Shown: positions 1 to 11,754 of the stretch, piece after piece
How positions within the stretch are numbered: position 1 is the stretch's first letter
How the letters are laid out: each line of letters starts with the position of its first letter
Notes under the pieces: model-generated
What the model was told of the DNA's origin: nothing
Seen by the model: the letters and a program-made list of their open reading frames with translations, nothing else
Databases searched by the model: none
From: Pyrenophora tritici-repentis
Taxonomy: Eukaryota > Ascomycota > Dothideomycetes > Pleosporales > Pleosporaceae
Reading direction: 5' to 3'
DNA length: 64,000 nt
Assembly: GCF_003171515.1 (NCBI RefSeq)
Contig: NC_089392.1
Location: forward strand, 2,294,001 to 2,358,000
Translations under genes and position numbers: made by a program

Positions 1-88
1 GCAATGTTATCCCTCGTAATCCCATCGCTAGAAGACCTGTCTTCAAAAACTCATGTGAAACTGTCAAGAAAACCCCCACCACTCTCCT

Positions 89-2247
89 TTAGTGCTCAAG
101 CAGCCTGAGCGAACCTTGCACCACGACGTTCTCGAGGATGGAACCCGGGGGAATGTCGATCGTGGAGCCTTCGGTCGCAACGATGATGACAGTACCCTTT
201 AGGGTGACGCCACGACCGAGGTTGACCGGACCAGTAATGGTAAGATGGTCGAGCTCAACAATCTTGGGGATGGAGGGAATGCGGGCCTGGAAGCTCGAAA
301 CCTTCTTGAAGTCGCTGCCGAGCTTGATCAACGGCGCAGGGCCGAATCGGTTAGGGTCGATCACCAGCTGGCCGTGCTGCAGAGTGTAGAGATCAGACTT
401 GACGAGCATGAGATCGGAGCAAGTCTTGACTGGCAAGAATCGCCGCCTGGGAACGTTGACACCGTGTGCGTTCTTGAAGTGCTTGATGGCAGCACCAACA
501 GCTGTCTCGAGCTGGAGGACCGAGATGTCCGCCTCACCCTTCTTGTCAGCAGGGATGGACTTGCCGTTGGGAATGATCTCCATGGCAAGCTCATTAGCCT
601 CGACAACACGCTTGATGGCTGCCAGGTTCATCCAGATGTTGTTGGTGTTGAAGTACTTGAACTTCTTAATTGACTTGAACTCGTTGACGTGCTCCTTGGG
701 TACCTGAGCGATTTCGAGCAGACGGACCGAGCCCTCGTAATCGATGATGGTACCACCCTTAACGTCGGCCTTGGTCTTGTCCGTCAACTCCATGATGTAC
801 TCAGCCTTGGAGTCGACCATGTGCTGGAGGATGCGGAGATCGACGACAGCACCCAAGTTGTCAGCGTTGGAGAGGAAGATGTACTCAATGCCACGGTCCA
901 TGAGCTTGTCAATCATGCCGGTGTTGTACAGAGACTCGAAAACGTCACCGTGACCAGGGGGGTACCAGTTGGCAATGTCTGACTTGTTCTCCTTGGGTGC
1001 GGGCAGGAGCGAGTCCTTGAGGATACGGGGGTACCTCGACTGGTTGAAGGTGAGGATGTCGATGTTGTGGCCCTCGTACTTCTTGATGATGCTCGCAGTG
1101 TCGGTGTCGGTGTTGAACGAGTTCATAAGAACGAACGGTACATTGACATCATATGTGCGGTTCAGGTACTCAATCTGTCGTACTGACAGGTCCAAGAAGG
1201 ACATACCATCACGGACCTCGATGACCGACTTTGGGCCAACGCAACCCATGGAGGTACCGAGACCACCATTGAGCTTGACAACTGCCAGCTTGTTCAGGTA
1301 TTCAACACCCTCGGAGTTGGCCAAGTCATCGTAGTTGACCACCTGCTCAGCCTTGGGGGGAGCAATGCGATTCCAGTCAATGGCAGTGCCCTTAGCCTTG
1401 TCGTTGAGGTATCGGCGGAAGAGGGCGAAGAAGTTGTCCATTTCCGTCTCGAAGTACTGCATATACGTCAACATAACGCTCGTATTGCGTAGTGCCCCTC
1501 TTCAAGCTCCACTACCAAACATTCTGACATGTCGCTGATGCGGGTTATTAACCCCAAGCGAATGTAGTAGGATGTTTCAAGTAGTCCGCGGGGCATTGAA
1601 GAGGGACACGCTTGTCATTTTGACTGACCTTCTTCTCGGCGGGGTCGGTGACGGTGTCGGCGAGCTTGTTCAGAGCATTGCGCATTTGCGAAGCAGCGAC
1701 GTTGGTTGATGTATTCTCGAAAGCCTGGAGAGAATCCATGGTTAGCAGATTGATAGTAGAAATGTGTGTATGCGAGAGGATTTGGAGTTTAAAGGCATTG
1801 TTGTTGCAATAAGACCACCCCAGAGCAGCGTGGCATAAGTGAAAGCGAAGGTGAATACAAGGTCAATGCTCTCAGAAGGACCGTGAATATTGATTTCCTG
1901 ATATTGCCTGGTTCCATCGAGAAGGGCCGTGTGAATGCCATGCTTGGGCGGTGTGTTGTGCACAACAGCGAAGACACGTCTTCGTGAAGGTACCCACAGT
2001 GCCCCAACCTGGTGCTCATCAAAAGCGGTGAGAGTAATGGAACTGCAGCAATTGCATTGCCTGGTAGAATCCAAAAGGCAGTGCCATCAAGCCTTCTGTA
2101 GGCTGGAGAGGGGTATGAACAGAGAGGAAACGTACGTACCACATGGGACTGCGACTTGCCATGGTGACGCTGAGATGAGAAGCCACCTTCGCCGCCACCC
2201 TCGGCAGCGGAGGGCTTCAAGTGGGAGGGAATCGCGCGAGATGCCAT
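89..2247 (-). CDS. UGP1: UTP-glucose-1-phosphate uridylyltransferase (UDP-glucose pyrophosphorylase)
   Basis: Makes UDP-glucose and pyrophosphate from UTP and glucose-1-phosphate in the cytosol, supplying glycogen, trehalose and cell-wall glucan synthesis. Three exons, all joined in phase 0: 2140-2247, 1629-1724 and 89-1456 (complement), giving 523 aa, the usual length for fungal UGP1. The donors read GTACGT and GTCAGT. The nucleotide-binding loop [11 protein letters not shown] lies near residue 137, and the C-terminal left-handed beta-helix ends in repeats such as [13 protein letters not shown]. The N-terminus (exon 1, about 36 aa) is Gly/Ser/His-rich and probably disordered; the ATG at 2247 is the first in frame. 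The first intron is long for this window (about 415 nt). The assignment is firm; the exon 1 boundaries are inferred from splice signals. Confidence 0.95.
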
Positions 2248-3555
2248 TGTGTGATTGTGAAGAGAATCCAGGGGGGAGAAGTGGTGTCGAGAGCAAACAA
2301 GTGTTGGGGAGCTGGTCTCCTTATAGGCAATGGCTTGCGCTTGGCGTTCAACGTGGGGCAAATCGAGAACGAGCCTTGACCTGTAAACAACGAGCCTGGG
2401 GTTTTTGATGGGAATAGTAAAGAGACGGTGTGCATCTGGTTTTTCTATACGTGCATGCTATTGCCGCTCAGCGACCAGACAGGCAGTCTCGAGCGCAACA
2501 TCTCTGCATGGCAACAGCGACACCGCCAATAGTCCTTGTCCACATGGTGAAAGCCTCCAATACTCGGGCGATATCGTAACCACCTGGCTTGGTCTATACG
2601 GTAGGCCGACTCAAAGCCACAGCTCCATGATTTTTGCTTTATCTGAGCTGTCGCTGTCCATGTCCAAAGCTGTCGTGCTATACCGACCTCGGTGTCCTTG
2701 CCCCGAAGTCTTTCCGCTCCACTTGGTCGGCCTTTGACTGAGAGCTCCCCACTGTCCCACACCCGCGCGACTCAACCGCGACTGTCGAATGAGCGTCGCA
2801 GCTACCTATCTGCTCGACCTCACGATGCACAATTGTTGAATAACTTCCTGGGAGCTATGGCGATAAATTGCAAAGCCCCTCATCTGGCCACACCACTAGC
2901 AAGGGTATGCAGTAACCCTGACGTTACGCCACCGCTTTTCCGATTTCTTTCCCAACAGACGCGCAACATCAGGGCCGAGTCTGCACTGCGCTGGCCGTGG
3001 CAAAAGCCAATACAACCTTGAGGCAAATTTACAGAGAGACTGGCCATTGGGTCTAGTTGATTCAATGTACTGACTGCCATGTTGTGTTGCAAGATTGTGG
3101 CTGCATTGGTGGTGCAGGTACACGTCTAGGTACACAATTCCGCACTCAGCTATCGCTTGGACCACGTGGGGGATCTACTCAGCAGCTGTCCACGGGTATT
3201 GTACAACGATGCCCATGTCAAATGTGCTGCTCAACAACAAAAGATACATAAATGGCACCGTTCAAGACATATCACCAGCCCTTCATTCTCGTCACCTGTA
3301 TGTTTCGCGATACGGAATTACCAAGAGGGAAAGAAGCTCTGAACGAGCTTAATCGACTTGGCATTATTCTGACCACGAGCTCAAATCCCTCCAGTGTAAG
3401 ACAGGGAAGACAGGCAGGGAACAAGCTATGGCTGTGGAGCCCGTATCGGTACCGGGTGCGCTAGCGGACCTTGATCTTAGGGCCGCAAGTCAGGAACAGA
3501 CGTCTCTAGCTTTTTGTGTGCTATGGCTTGGTCTGAAGACACCATAGTAATCTCA
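2248..3555. other. intergenic region between UGP1 and the aldolase-like gene
   Basis: About 1.3 kb holding the UGP1 promoter and 5' UTR (left) and the 3' flank of the aldolase-like gene (right). Short ORFs occur on both strands, but none has recognisable domains or splice partners. I see no RNA gene or repeat here. Confidence 0.5.
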
Positions 3556-4397
3556 CTACGACCGTATTGGCCGCGTTATCTCGACCGCTGGTGCATCTGC
3601 GAACGGCACAGCGTGGGGCTTGCCAATCCTAAGCCTAATCCAAGCATCCTGATCCACCTCTTGAGTGAAGAATTTCTGCCTCAGCTCTCCAACGAGCCAC
3701 GCTAGAAGACTCTCGATAGTCTGGAACGAGGACGCAGAAATAAGCTATCTTGGGTTAGTCAACGCCTCCATGGTGTAGGTCGTATTTTTACCTCAAACAA
3801 GAGACTTTCCAGTTGCGGGTAGTCGTCCACGCGAGAGTCGTGTACGTTGTCTACCCAGATATCGACGTTTACTGGTTGCTTTTGTAGTCGCTCATTTGAA
3901 TTGACACCGATGAGGCACGGAATGCGGACATTTTGCAGGTATAAGACATTTGAGTGGGCTCCAGACTTTTCTACACTCGAAGTCCGATGTCCAGCTCGTT
4001 CACCCAGCATGCTCCCTTTCGGATAGCTTACGTCCGTTTCGAGAGCGTATATGTCTGTGGAGCTTGCAACTCGGCGTACGCTGTCAGAAATGGCCACAGA
4101 GAGTGCAGAGGTAGACATCCAGGGCAGAGCATCGTCCTTGAAGCGTGCCTGGATCGCTTTGCTGAGTGTACCATAATGAACCGTACTATCATCGACGGAG
4201 TCGGTGGAGGAGGCCGAGGTGAACTGTTTGCCTAGCGTCAAGGTCACACTGATGTTCGCTCGCTGTTTCTTCTCACGTCCCCAGACATCCTTTCCTGCGG
4301 GCACGACCACCTCGAGGTTCTGGACCATGATCTTATCGAAATGGCCACTTTGAGCTACTTCAGCATCCCACTGAACCTGACGCACGACTGAACCCAT
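3556..4397 (-). CDS. two-domain dihydroneopterin aldolase-like (FolB) protein
   Basis: Exons 3792-4397 and 3556-3720 (complement), phase 0, give 256 aa. The second exon matters: it supplies the C-terminal FolB signature KPHAVPFADAPAVEI, followed by TRP and the stop. Without splicing the protein would end in a non-conserved tail. Two FolB-like halves are visible, about residues 20-120 (LEVVVPAGKDVWGREKKQRA) and 145-256 (LYLQNVRIPCLIGVNSNER). FolB enzymes cleave 7,8-dihydroneopterin in folate synthesis, and the T-fold domain is also used by epimerases. Fungi normally carry this activity in the trifunctional FOL1, whereas this protein has no HPPK or DHPS domain. It may be a paralogue with a different substrate. 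It is divergent from STI1 across a roughly 560-bp shared promoter. Confidence 0.8.
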
Positions 4398-4955
4398 CTT
4401 CTTGGCCTAGTAGTTCTGGAGTGGAGAAAAGTTCAGATAGATTTGAAGCAAGATTTGACCTTTGTTATTGTTAGTTGTGACTAACAAACTGGCCATGCCA
4501 GCATATCGCTTGGTTTGCTGCCTTATCGGCGGTGCACCTAACGTCGGCCCATGGAAATAGAGATGGCGGGGCACAGACAGACAACAAAAGGCTGAACAGG
4601 CATCAATTGCCCAAAACATGAGCGGTAAACGTCATTTGTTTGCCTTGACCTTTTGATTGTGAAACGAGGCCATGTAAACTGATATGATGAGATGCGATAG
4701 ACAGACGTAAGTTGCAGAAAAGGGCTCAGAAAAGGCTTGGTACTCACCAAACTGGAAGAAGTCGCGTAGGGCTCACTGGTGGGGTAAGAGGTACGACCTG
4801 GAGGCTCTAGATGCACGGACGTCTTTCCTGCCAGAGCTCCGCAATCGAACATTCTAGCTACACGTGAAACTATAATTCGATCCTGGGCCCTCTGACACTG
4901 CAACAAGAAGTTTTGCAGTTTCGAATAAACTACACCAAACTCTCACATTGCAATC
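4398..4955. promoter_or_regulatory. divergent intergenic promoter region (aldolase-like / STI1)
   Basis: 558 bp separate the ATGs of two divergent genes, so it should hold both promoters. A CACGTG E-box lies near 4860. I see no convincing TATA box, repeat or ORF with support. Confidence 0.4.
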
Positions 4956-6907
4956 ATGGCCGACGCACTAAAAGCAGAGGGCAACAAGCTCTTCGCCGAG
5001 AAGAAATTCGCCGAGTCTATGTAAGCTCCCCGCAACCACAGCCTCGCCGACGCTGTACTAACAAAACACAGCGAGAAGTTCTCACAAGCCATAGAGCTCG
5101 ACCCCTCAAATCACGTTCTCTATTCGAACCGATCAGGTGCATATGCTTCTCTAAAAGATTGGCAAAAGGCCCTTGAGGATGCAAACAAAGTTACCGAGAT
5201 CAAGCCAGACTGGGCCAAAGGTTGGGGTCGCAAGGGAACGGCGCTGCACGGCGAGGGTGATCTGGGTACGTTGGACGTACATGTGCTTTTTGCAAATACT
5301 AACAGCTAGCAGTGGGAGCATCAGATGCCTTCGATCAGGCACTCAAACTAGACCCAAACAATGCCCAAGCGAAATCAGGCCTCGAAGCCGTCAAGCGCGC
5401 GATTGAGGCCGAAGCCAACGATGATGGAGCGGGCCTTGGTGGCATGTTCAGCGATCCAAACATGATCCAAAAGCTTGCCGCCAACCCCAAGACAGCTGCT
5501 CTGCTCGGCGATGCAGAGTTCATGGCTAAGCTACAGCAACTGCAGAAGAACCCGAACGCGGCCGGTCAATTCATGCAGGACCCGCGTTTCCTCCAAGTCA
5601 TGAGCGTGCTACTGGGCATTGACATGTCATTCGGTCAAGGACCAGGCGCTGGCGGTGCAGGTGCTGCAGGCTCAAAGGAAGCCGAGGAGGACGTCGAGAT
5701 GCCCGATGCGAGACCAGCACCAGAGCAACCCAAGAAGGCACCTGAGCCGGAGCCAGAGCCAGAGCCAGAGCAGGTTGAAGAGACTGAGGAGGAAAAGGCC
5801 GCGAAACAGGCAAAGGCCGAGGCTGATGAGTTGAAGAAGAAGGGCACTGAGTTCTACAAAAAGCGACAATTCGACGAGGCTATTGAGCACTACACCAAGG
5901 CTTGGGAGACACACAAGGACATCGCATACAAGACCAACCTTGGAGCGGCCAAGTTTGAGAAGGGTGACTATGAAGGCTGCATCCAGGCTTGCAATGAGGC
6001 TGTTGAGTACGGTCGCGAGATTCTTGCAGACTTCAAGATCATCGCAAAGTAAGTGTTTGAACGAATATATGGATTGTCGGTTACTAACATGTCCTAGGGC
6101 GTTCGCACGTATCGGTACCGCATACGAGAAGATGGGCGACCTCGAAAACGCGATTAAGTACTACCAAAAGGCGCAAACTGAACACCGCACACCCGAAGTC
6201 CTTGCAAAGCTCCGCGCTGCCGAAAAAGCCAAGATCCAGAAAGACAGGGAAGCCTACATCAACCCTGAAGAAGCGGAGAAGGCACGAGAACTAGGCAACG
6301 CAAAGTTCAAGGAATCCGACTGGCCTGCTGCCGTCGAAGCCTACTCCGAGATGATCAAACGCGCACCAGACGACCCAAGAGGCTACTCCAACCGCGCAGC
6401 CTGCTTCATCAAACTCCTCGAGTTCCCCTCCGCCGTTCAAGACTGCGACGAAGCCATCAAGCGCGACCCCAGCTTCATCCGCGCCTACCTCCGAAAAGCC
6501 CAGGCCTACTTCACCATGCGCGAGTACAACAAGTGCATCAACGTATGCTCCGAAGCCATGGAACACGATAAAGACGGCAAGAATGCAAGGGAAATTCAGC
6601 AACAAGAGGCAAAGGCTCTGCAGGCACAGTACTCGGCTCGTGAGGGTGAGTCTGAGCAGGAGACTATGGAACGCATCCAGCGTGACCCTGAGGTAAGTCC
6701 AACTGGAGAAAACTCTCTCGTGTAGTGAATAGTTTACTGACGTTTTGCTTGTAGATCGTCGGCATCCTCCAAGACCCCGTCATGCAGGCTATCCTGCAAC
6801 AAGCCAAGGACGATCCTGCTGCCCTGCAGGAGCACCTCAAGAACCCGAGCATTCGTTCCAAGATTCAGAAGTTGGTGCATGCGGGTGTTATCCGCATGGG
6901 CCGGTAG
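4956..6907 (+). CDS. STI1: Hsp70/Hsp90 organising co-chaperone Sti1 (Hop)
   Basis: Cytosolic adaptor that hands client proteins from Hsp70 to Hsp90. Five exons: 4956-5020, 5072-5265, 5313-6048, 6098-6692 and 6755-6907. Their phases close exactly to 580 aa, close to yeast Sti1 (589 aa). Domain order seen: TPR1 (about 2-115, starting [17 protein letters not shown]), a DP1 aspartate-proline module (about 130-200, with [18 protein letters not shown]), an acidic Pro-Glu linker (about 229-250), TPR2A (about 260-375), TPR2B (about 395-505) and DP2 at the C-terminus ([20 protein letters not shown]). All introns are 46-62 nt with good GTAAG/GTACG donors. The gene is divergent from the FolB-like gene and convergent with the bZIP gene. 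Assignment is very secure. Confidence 0.96.
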
Positions 6908-7358
6908 AAGAATCGCCGTTTCCTAGCATGTTTAAAAAGACTATATGAGGTATGATGACGAAACCTTTACCTTTATTGTTCTCTTTCTGTAGGAAGGTAG
7001 CAAATGAGAGGAGGCTTTTGTATGTTTATATAGGTGTTTTTTTCTTCTTCACTCTACTGGGCTTGGTTAGCAAGGATTTCTTTTCAACACGATGCATAGC
7101 GGGTAGTGGTAATGAATTATGTATGAATTCTCTCTCTCTCCTTTCTTTCTATTTCTTTTCTGTCAATGCTGTGATGTGTGATATATGCGTGCATGTAGGC
7201 TTCATGATATTTAGTCCTGCCTTTCCAACCGCTGCATAAAGCAGGTTTGTGAAATGCGAAAAGAACAAAACTAACACCTCCCATACCGTCCTTGCAATCG
7301 GTTGCAAAAAAATAATATTCTCTCCCCTCCCCTTCCCACCCCCCAGCCTATTTCTTGC
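6908..7358. other. convergent 3' intergenic region (STI1 / bZIP)
   Basis: 450 bp between two convergent genes, T-rich on the plus strand, as expected for 3' UTR and polyadenylation signals. No gene or structured repeat seen. Confidence 0.4.
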
Positions 7359-8244
7359 CTACACCCCACTAATAAAATCCAACAACCGCATCAACGCCCC
7401 ATTCTCCACCCTGCACCCCTCGCCCTCCCTCTGCGCGCGCCTCAACCCCTGCGCCAACCACAAACGAATGATATCCGGGTCCAAGTTGCGGAAGTTTTGC
7501 TGGCTAATCATGACGTAGGCTTGTGCGCAGAGGGTGGTTGATTCCGTGGGGGAAGGCGGTGGGCGGGTTTTGCAGGTTGTGCATTCGGGGTCTGGTGGGG
7601 AGAGGGAGAGGGGAGTTGGGTCTGGGTCGGTGCAGCAGGGAGGTGGGCCTGTGGATGGGGTGGGGATAGGGGAGAGGCTGGGTGAGAGGGATAGGGAAAG
7701 GGAGTTGGGGAGGTAGAATGGGGTGGGGGAGGTGAGGTAGGGGGATGTCGTAGGATGGGATTGTTGATGAGGAAGAGTGTGGTGGTTGTGTTTGTGTTTG
7801 TGTTTGTGTTTGTGTGTCTGACAGCGACGGCGATGATAGAGGCAGTGATAATGGTAGTGCAGATACAACGTCGATATCCAAACTCATGTGACCACCGTCA
7901 ACTCCACCATCTTCAACATTCACATACGACCGCTCCACCACACCCTCATCAACAACAACTTGCTGTTGCTGCTTAACGCACAAGCTATGCTGCTCTTTCA
8001 AACTCGCAATTTCAGCGCGTGCCTCGGCGAGCAAAGCTTCGGTTTCTGCGAGCTTTTGCTCTAGCGAGGCGACGTGGTCGCGCTGTCGGGCCCGGTGTCG
8101 CCGCTGGTTCTCGCGCACCCGGTTTAGAGTGTGCTCTGCGGAGACGCGGGTGCGTCCGCCTCTGGGTGCTGGGGAAATGGATGAAGTAGATGCTGAGGAG
8201 GTTGATGATCCTGGGGAGGAGATGCTTGGCTGTGGTGAGGGCAT
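7359..8244 (-). CDS. bZIP transcription factor, reading frame changes in the middle
   Basis: The N-terminal part begins at the ATG at 8244 and encodes a Ser/Pro-rich leader, then a basic region and zipper (about residues 38-75: NRVRENQRRHRARQRDHVA, then leucine heptads). The conserved C-terminal block (near CTTCKTRPPPSPTESTTLCA, then ISQQNFRNLD and, at the end, LLDFISGV) lies in another frame, ending at 7359. The switch must occur between about 7866 and 7650 and needs the removal of a length equal to 1 mod 3. I could not settle on an intron: one with the right phase, 7822 to 7678 (145 nt), has a weak GTCAGA donor. A GTGTTT microsatellite (about 7785-7815) lies exactly in this stretch, so a slippage indel is the alternative. 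Nuclear DNA-binding regulator by family; targets unknown. Confidence 0.7.
7785..7816. repeat. GTGTTT hexanucleotide microsatellite
   Basis: About five tandem copies of a GTGTTT-type unit inside the bZIP coding or intron sequence. On the gene's strand it reads CACAAA repeats and encodes a TQTQTQ tract. Confidence 0.8.
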
Positions 8245-9006
8245 AGCTGGCGTTTTGCTCTATTAACGTTGCTATGGGATCGAGATGGCGCTTATGGGAG
8301 AAGAAGGCTCGTGTGTTCTTGGTATGTTGTGTATGTAAAAGTTCATCCAAGGAATGAGTAGAGAGGGATTTCTACTACAGGAGCTAGGACGTTTGTCGCT
8401 GGCTCGGTGGCCAGACTGAGGCAGAGGGTGTAAGAGCTTGGCGATGACATATCGAGAGGGGAGCGACGCGATTGGTGGGTTGGCGTCCGGTGAAACAGGA
8501 GCGAAAAGCAAAGTTTGCCAGTGCCTACTGGATCTCCGACTTTTCGAGGTGTGGATCGTGGATACGTGGAAAGATGTGGGGATTTTTGTGGATGAGTTTG
8601 AAGGCTGAATGTTCTGGAATTTTGAGTTCGTTGTTTGAGGCGTTGGGTTGGTGTGTTACAACGGCCAACGTTTAACGTTAGCTGATTGTATCCCTGTGGA
8701 TGCATTTGCGACTGCTTCGAGACGTCATGCGGGCTTTGCCAAGACTACTTGATGTTCAGTCCTATACACGTGTGAAAGCAACTCTTGCCGAGTGCACTAA
8801 TCGTTGTTGGCATGCTGGGACTCCCAGCTTCCGAGGTGTTCGCGCGGCACCTTGAGCCGCAAGTGGGGCGCTGAACCGCGTGCCCGCCATGACGGAGGGG
8901 AAGCTCCATAACAATCGTCATAACGTCAAGGTACAGTTAAAACAACCCCGCGACACCTCTGATTTCCCCTCAATCCCCAGATTCTCTACCGTCCTTAGAC
9001 ACCAAA
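8245..9006. promoter_or_regulatory. divergent intergenic region (bZIP / MET2-like hydrolase)
   Basis: 762 bp between divergent start codons. It must hold both promoters and probably a long bZIP 5' leader. No RNA gene or clear motif array found. Confidence 0.4.
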
Positions 9007-9975
9007 ATGTCTTCCCAGCCAGTTACGGAGCCGCTACAAACGTACGAGATATCAGACTTTAAATTCCACAATGGCACTACGCTGCCCAAGCTGAAGCTGG
9101 CGTACAAGATACTCAATCCGCACAATTCCAAAATTGCAGTGGTGCACACCTGCTTCAAGGGACGCATCGATTCCACACTGACACATGCGGATGGGGCACT
9201 CAAGAACCACAAAATCATCCTCATTGCACTCCTTGGCAATGGCGAATCGTCCAGTCCTTCAAATACTCCCAACTTTCCCTCTCAGCTCGAATATATGGAC
9301 TGCATCAGCGCCCAATACACTCTTTTGACCAAAGAGCTAGGCATCAGGGAAGTAGACGTGATGTTGGGGTTCTCCATGGGCGGCCAAATCACGTACCACT
9401 GGGTAACATCCTACCCAGACTTTGTCAAGCATGCCGTCGTTGTGTGCTCCTCGGCCAAGACGAGCAGACACAACTACCAGTTTCTCGAGGGTCCCAAGGC
9501 AGCGTTGGAGAGCGCGGTCAGCCCTGAGCGAGGCATCCGGGCGTTCGGCAAGGCGTATTCAGCGTGGCTGACAAGTGCGGAGTGGTTTGATGAGGAACGC
9601 TACAAGGAAATGGGATTCCAAACCCTTCGCGACTGGGACGACGTTAGCACTATCCAGGGATACGAGGGATGGACTGGAGACGACCTGCTCGTCATGTTGG
9701 GCATGTGGCAGCGAGGAGATGTTAGCCGGTGCACAGAAGCAAAGACGGAGGAAGAGGCGCTCAAGAGTATCACGGCAAAAGTGTTGCTAATGCCTTGTGA
9801 GACGGACCAGTACTTTAGGCCGTATGTTAGTGAAAGGGAGATTACGAAGCTGGCGAATGGGTCGCTGGAGATTATCCCGAGCATTTGGGGACATATCGCT
9901 GGTGGTGGGGCGAACCCGAAAGATGTTGAGTGGATGGACCATAAAATCAAGTTGTTCCTGCGAGGGCTAGCGTAG
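9007..9975 (+). CDS. MET2-like alpha/beta hydrolase (homoserine O-acetyltransferase family)
   Basis: Intronless, 322 aa. The nucleophile elbow GFSMGG is near residues 121-126, the likely catalytic Asp is in MPCETDQYF (near 266) and the His in SIWGHIAGGG (near 295), so the Ser-Asp-His triad looks complete. The N-terminal segment (FKFHNGTTLPKLKLAYKI) and a loop with LLGNGESSSPSN replace the HALTG region of true Met2. That makes this a shorter MET2-superfamily member rather than the classical enzyme, which is around 480-500 aa in fungi. Many fungi carry such homologues, annotated as homoserine acetyltransferase family; substrate unknown. The ATG at 9007 is the first in frame and has a good context. 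Confidence 0.8.
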   Translation: MSSQPVTEPLQTYEISDFKFHNGTTLPKLKLAYKILNPHNSKIAVVHTCFKGRIDSTLTHADGALKNHKIILIALLGNGESSSPSNTPNFPSQLEYMDCISAQYTLLTKELGIREVDVMLGFSMGGQITYHWVTSYPDFVKHAVVVCSSAKTSRHNYQFLEGPKAALESAVSPERGIRAFGKAYSAWLTSAEWFDEERYKEMGFQTLRDWDDVSTIQGYEGWTGDDLLVMLGMWQRGDVSRCTEAKTEEEALKSITAKVLLMPCETDQYFRPYVSEREITKLANGSLEIIPSIWGHIAGGGANPKDVEWMDHKIKLFLRGLA

Positions 9976-11754
9976 GAGCGGATGGAAAGAGACGTTTTTA
10001 TTGAATTACCGTCTGTACGAGATGGTCTTTGCATACGTTGACGTGGTGAGTCACTGTTGCGCCGGAAACGACAACAGAGTTTGGGCGAAGCTTACCAGAT
10101 CGCCTGAATGCTACCGGTTCTCACCAGATGTCATGTTTGTGCACTCCCTGTGTCGCTGCTGACTGTTGCACGGCCAACCACAAAGTCTCTGTGGATGGTG
10201 ACGGGCTCATGTTTAGCGGTACCAACTCTCACTGCATGTCGGTAAAAAGCATAGGTCCAATGGGTGCCGTCACAGCCACTAGCGCCGGCTGATGTAAGCG
10301 TATTTTCTTCACTTCGGACCGCAAGAACGAGAGACATCCCCTGAAGCGTTCACACCGTATTGGAAAGGATTGCGGCTACTTTTGATGTGCGCAAATCAGG
10401 CCATCGAAGTTCGGCAGCGTCGACGGTCCCGACAGCCGAATATAATTAGATGGAAGCTTGGCAGAGGCCGCAGGGATCTTCATCCCTGCGTGCGCGTTAT
10501 CATCTCGACGCTTTGGAGCGGGCGCTGTCTTGTTTCAGGCATAGTGCACCCTGTGGTCTTCCGTTCTGGGAGACGTCTGATGGATGTGACAGGTACCGAG
10601 TGTGATTTGCTCGCGTGACGAACGTCTTGTTGTCATTTCCATCTATTAGCGGTTGGATAGCCAACGGACTTTTGCGGCCTCTGTGGCATATTGTTGGTAC
10701 GTAGCGAAAAGGAATGAAACACATGCCACGCAACGTCACGACGATCTTGATGGCGCTGGGGCCATGATCTACAGAGACCAGTGGAGTTGGGCACGCACAG
10801 CAGTACCGGACAGTACGGAAGTGGAGGATGTAGGTGTGCATACCATGGGTACTGGAGTATTGAAGCCAAGGGGCGTGTTGGGGGTGAAGTGAAATTGCAC
10901 ATGAGAAATTGGTGCTACGCCGTAATCAGACTGCTACATGGACCCGCGATGCTGCAGTCTCCCATTGAATGCAGAAGCGAATACTTACTCGACGCACAGA
11001 CGATCTGGTGCTGAATGTGGGGTGTGTCGACGTTGGCGGCTCCGAACACGAGAGGTCTCTTGCACCGGCGCGGAGCCAGAGGCCACGTTGTGGGCGCGCC
11101 AGCTTTCGATGCAATTTCTCGGTACGGCTTTACTGTGCTGAGGGCCGGTGGTCGCGTAAACGCGATACTTTGACCACGCATGGAGCAGTGTGAGTTTGGG
11201 ATACCGCGGCGGGCTTGCAACGATAAGCGGAAGGCGCGCAATTAGCGTCGACCCTGGCAATTTAGCAGATTAGCAGATAGCTACTCCGCAAACACGGCGG
11301 CGGCGGTTCCAACGACATTAGCTCGTTGGTCCCTGGCGGCCCGTCGACTTGACAAGGCCGCTCATTCTCCCATTGACACTTGAGAAGTCCCCGTTACTGT
11401 ACACGGTACATGCAAGGGCGCTGGCATTGCAACCTCAGCATCAGCCAGTTTCAGGTGCGAGGTCCCGGTTAGAGACGTCGCATCCCCTCGGAACACGCCG
11501 TCTACGCCCAACAAGTGCCTGTCAAACATCTCTCTCCAGTTGCCTCAAGGCTTCACGTCCTGCCTTGACACGCCCAGGCAAGCCGCCCGCCACCTTTGTA
11601 CCCCCGACGCAGGAACGCCTCCGCACGCCTCACGACACAAACCCCGCAACCTTCACCATCACCATCAACATCAACATTCGCGTCGACGACAACACCACCA
11701 CCACCACCACCTCTATAGTCGCCACGCCCAAATCTCCCGTCTGCGGGCAGCACC
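9976..11754. other. long intergenic region
   Basis: About 1.8 kb before the 1321-aa gene. Many short ORFs occur in all frames, none with domain-like or spliced continuity. The last 250 bases before the ATG are C- and CA-rich, ending in a CCA/CAC trinucleotide run (about 11690-11712), and look like a 5' UTR. No tRNA or other RNA gene recognised. Confidence 0.4.

Noticed and set aside
7649..7866. A 218-nt intron (GTATCT to CCACAG) in the bZIP gene
   Set aside because: The splice sites look acceptable but the length leaves the wrong phase for the conserved C-terminus.
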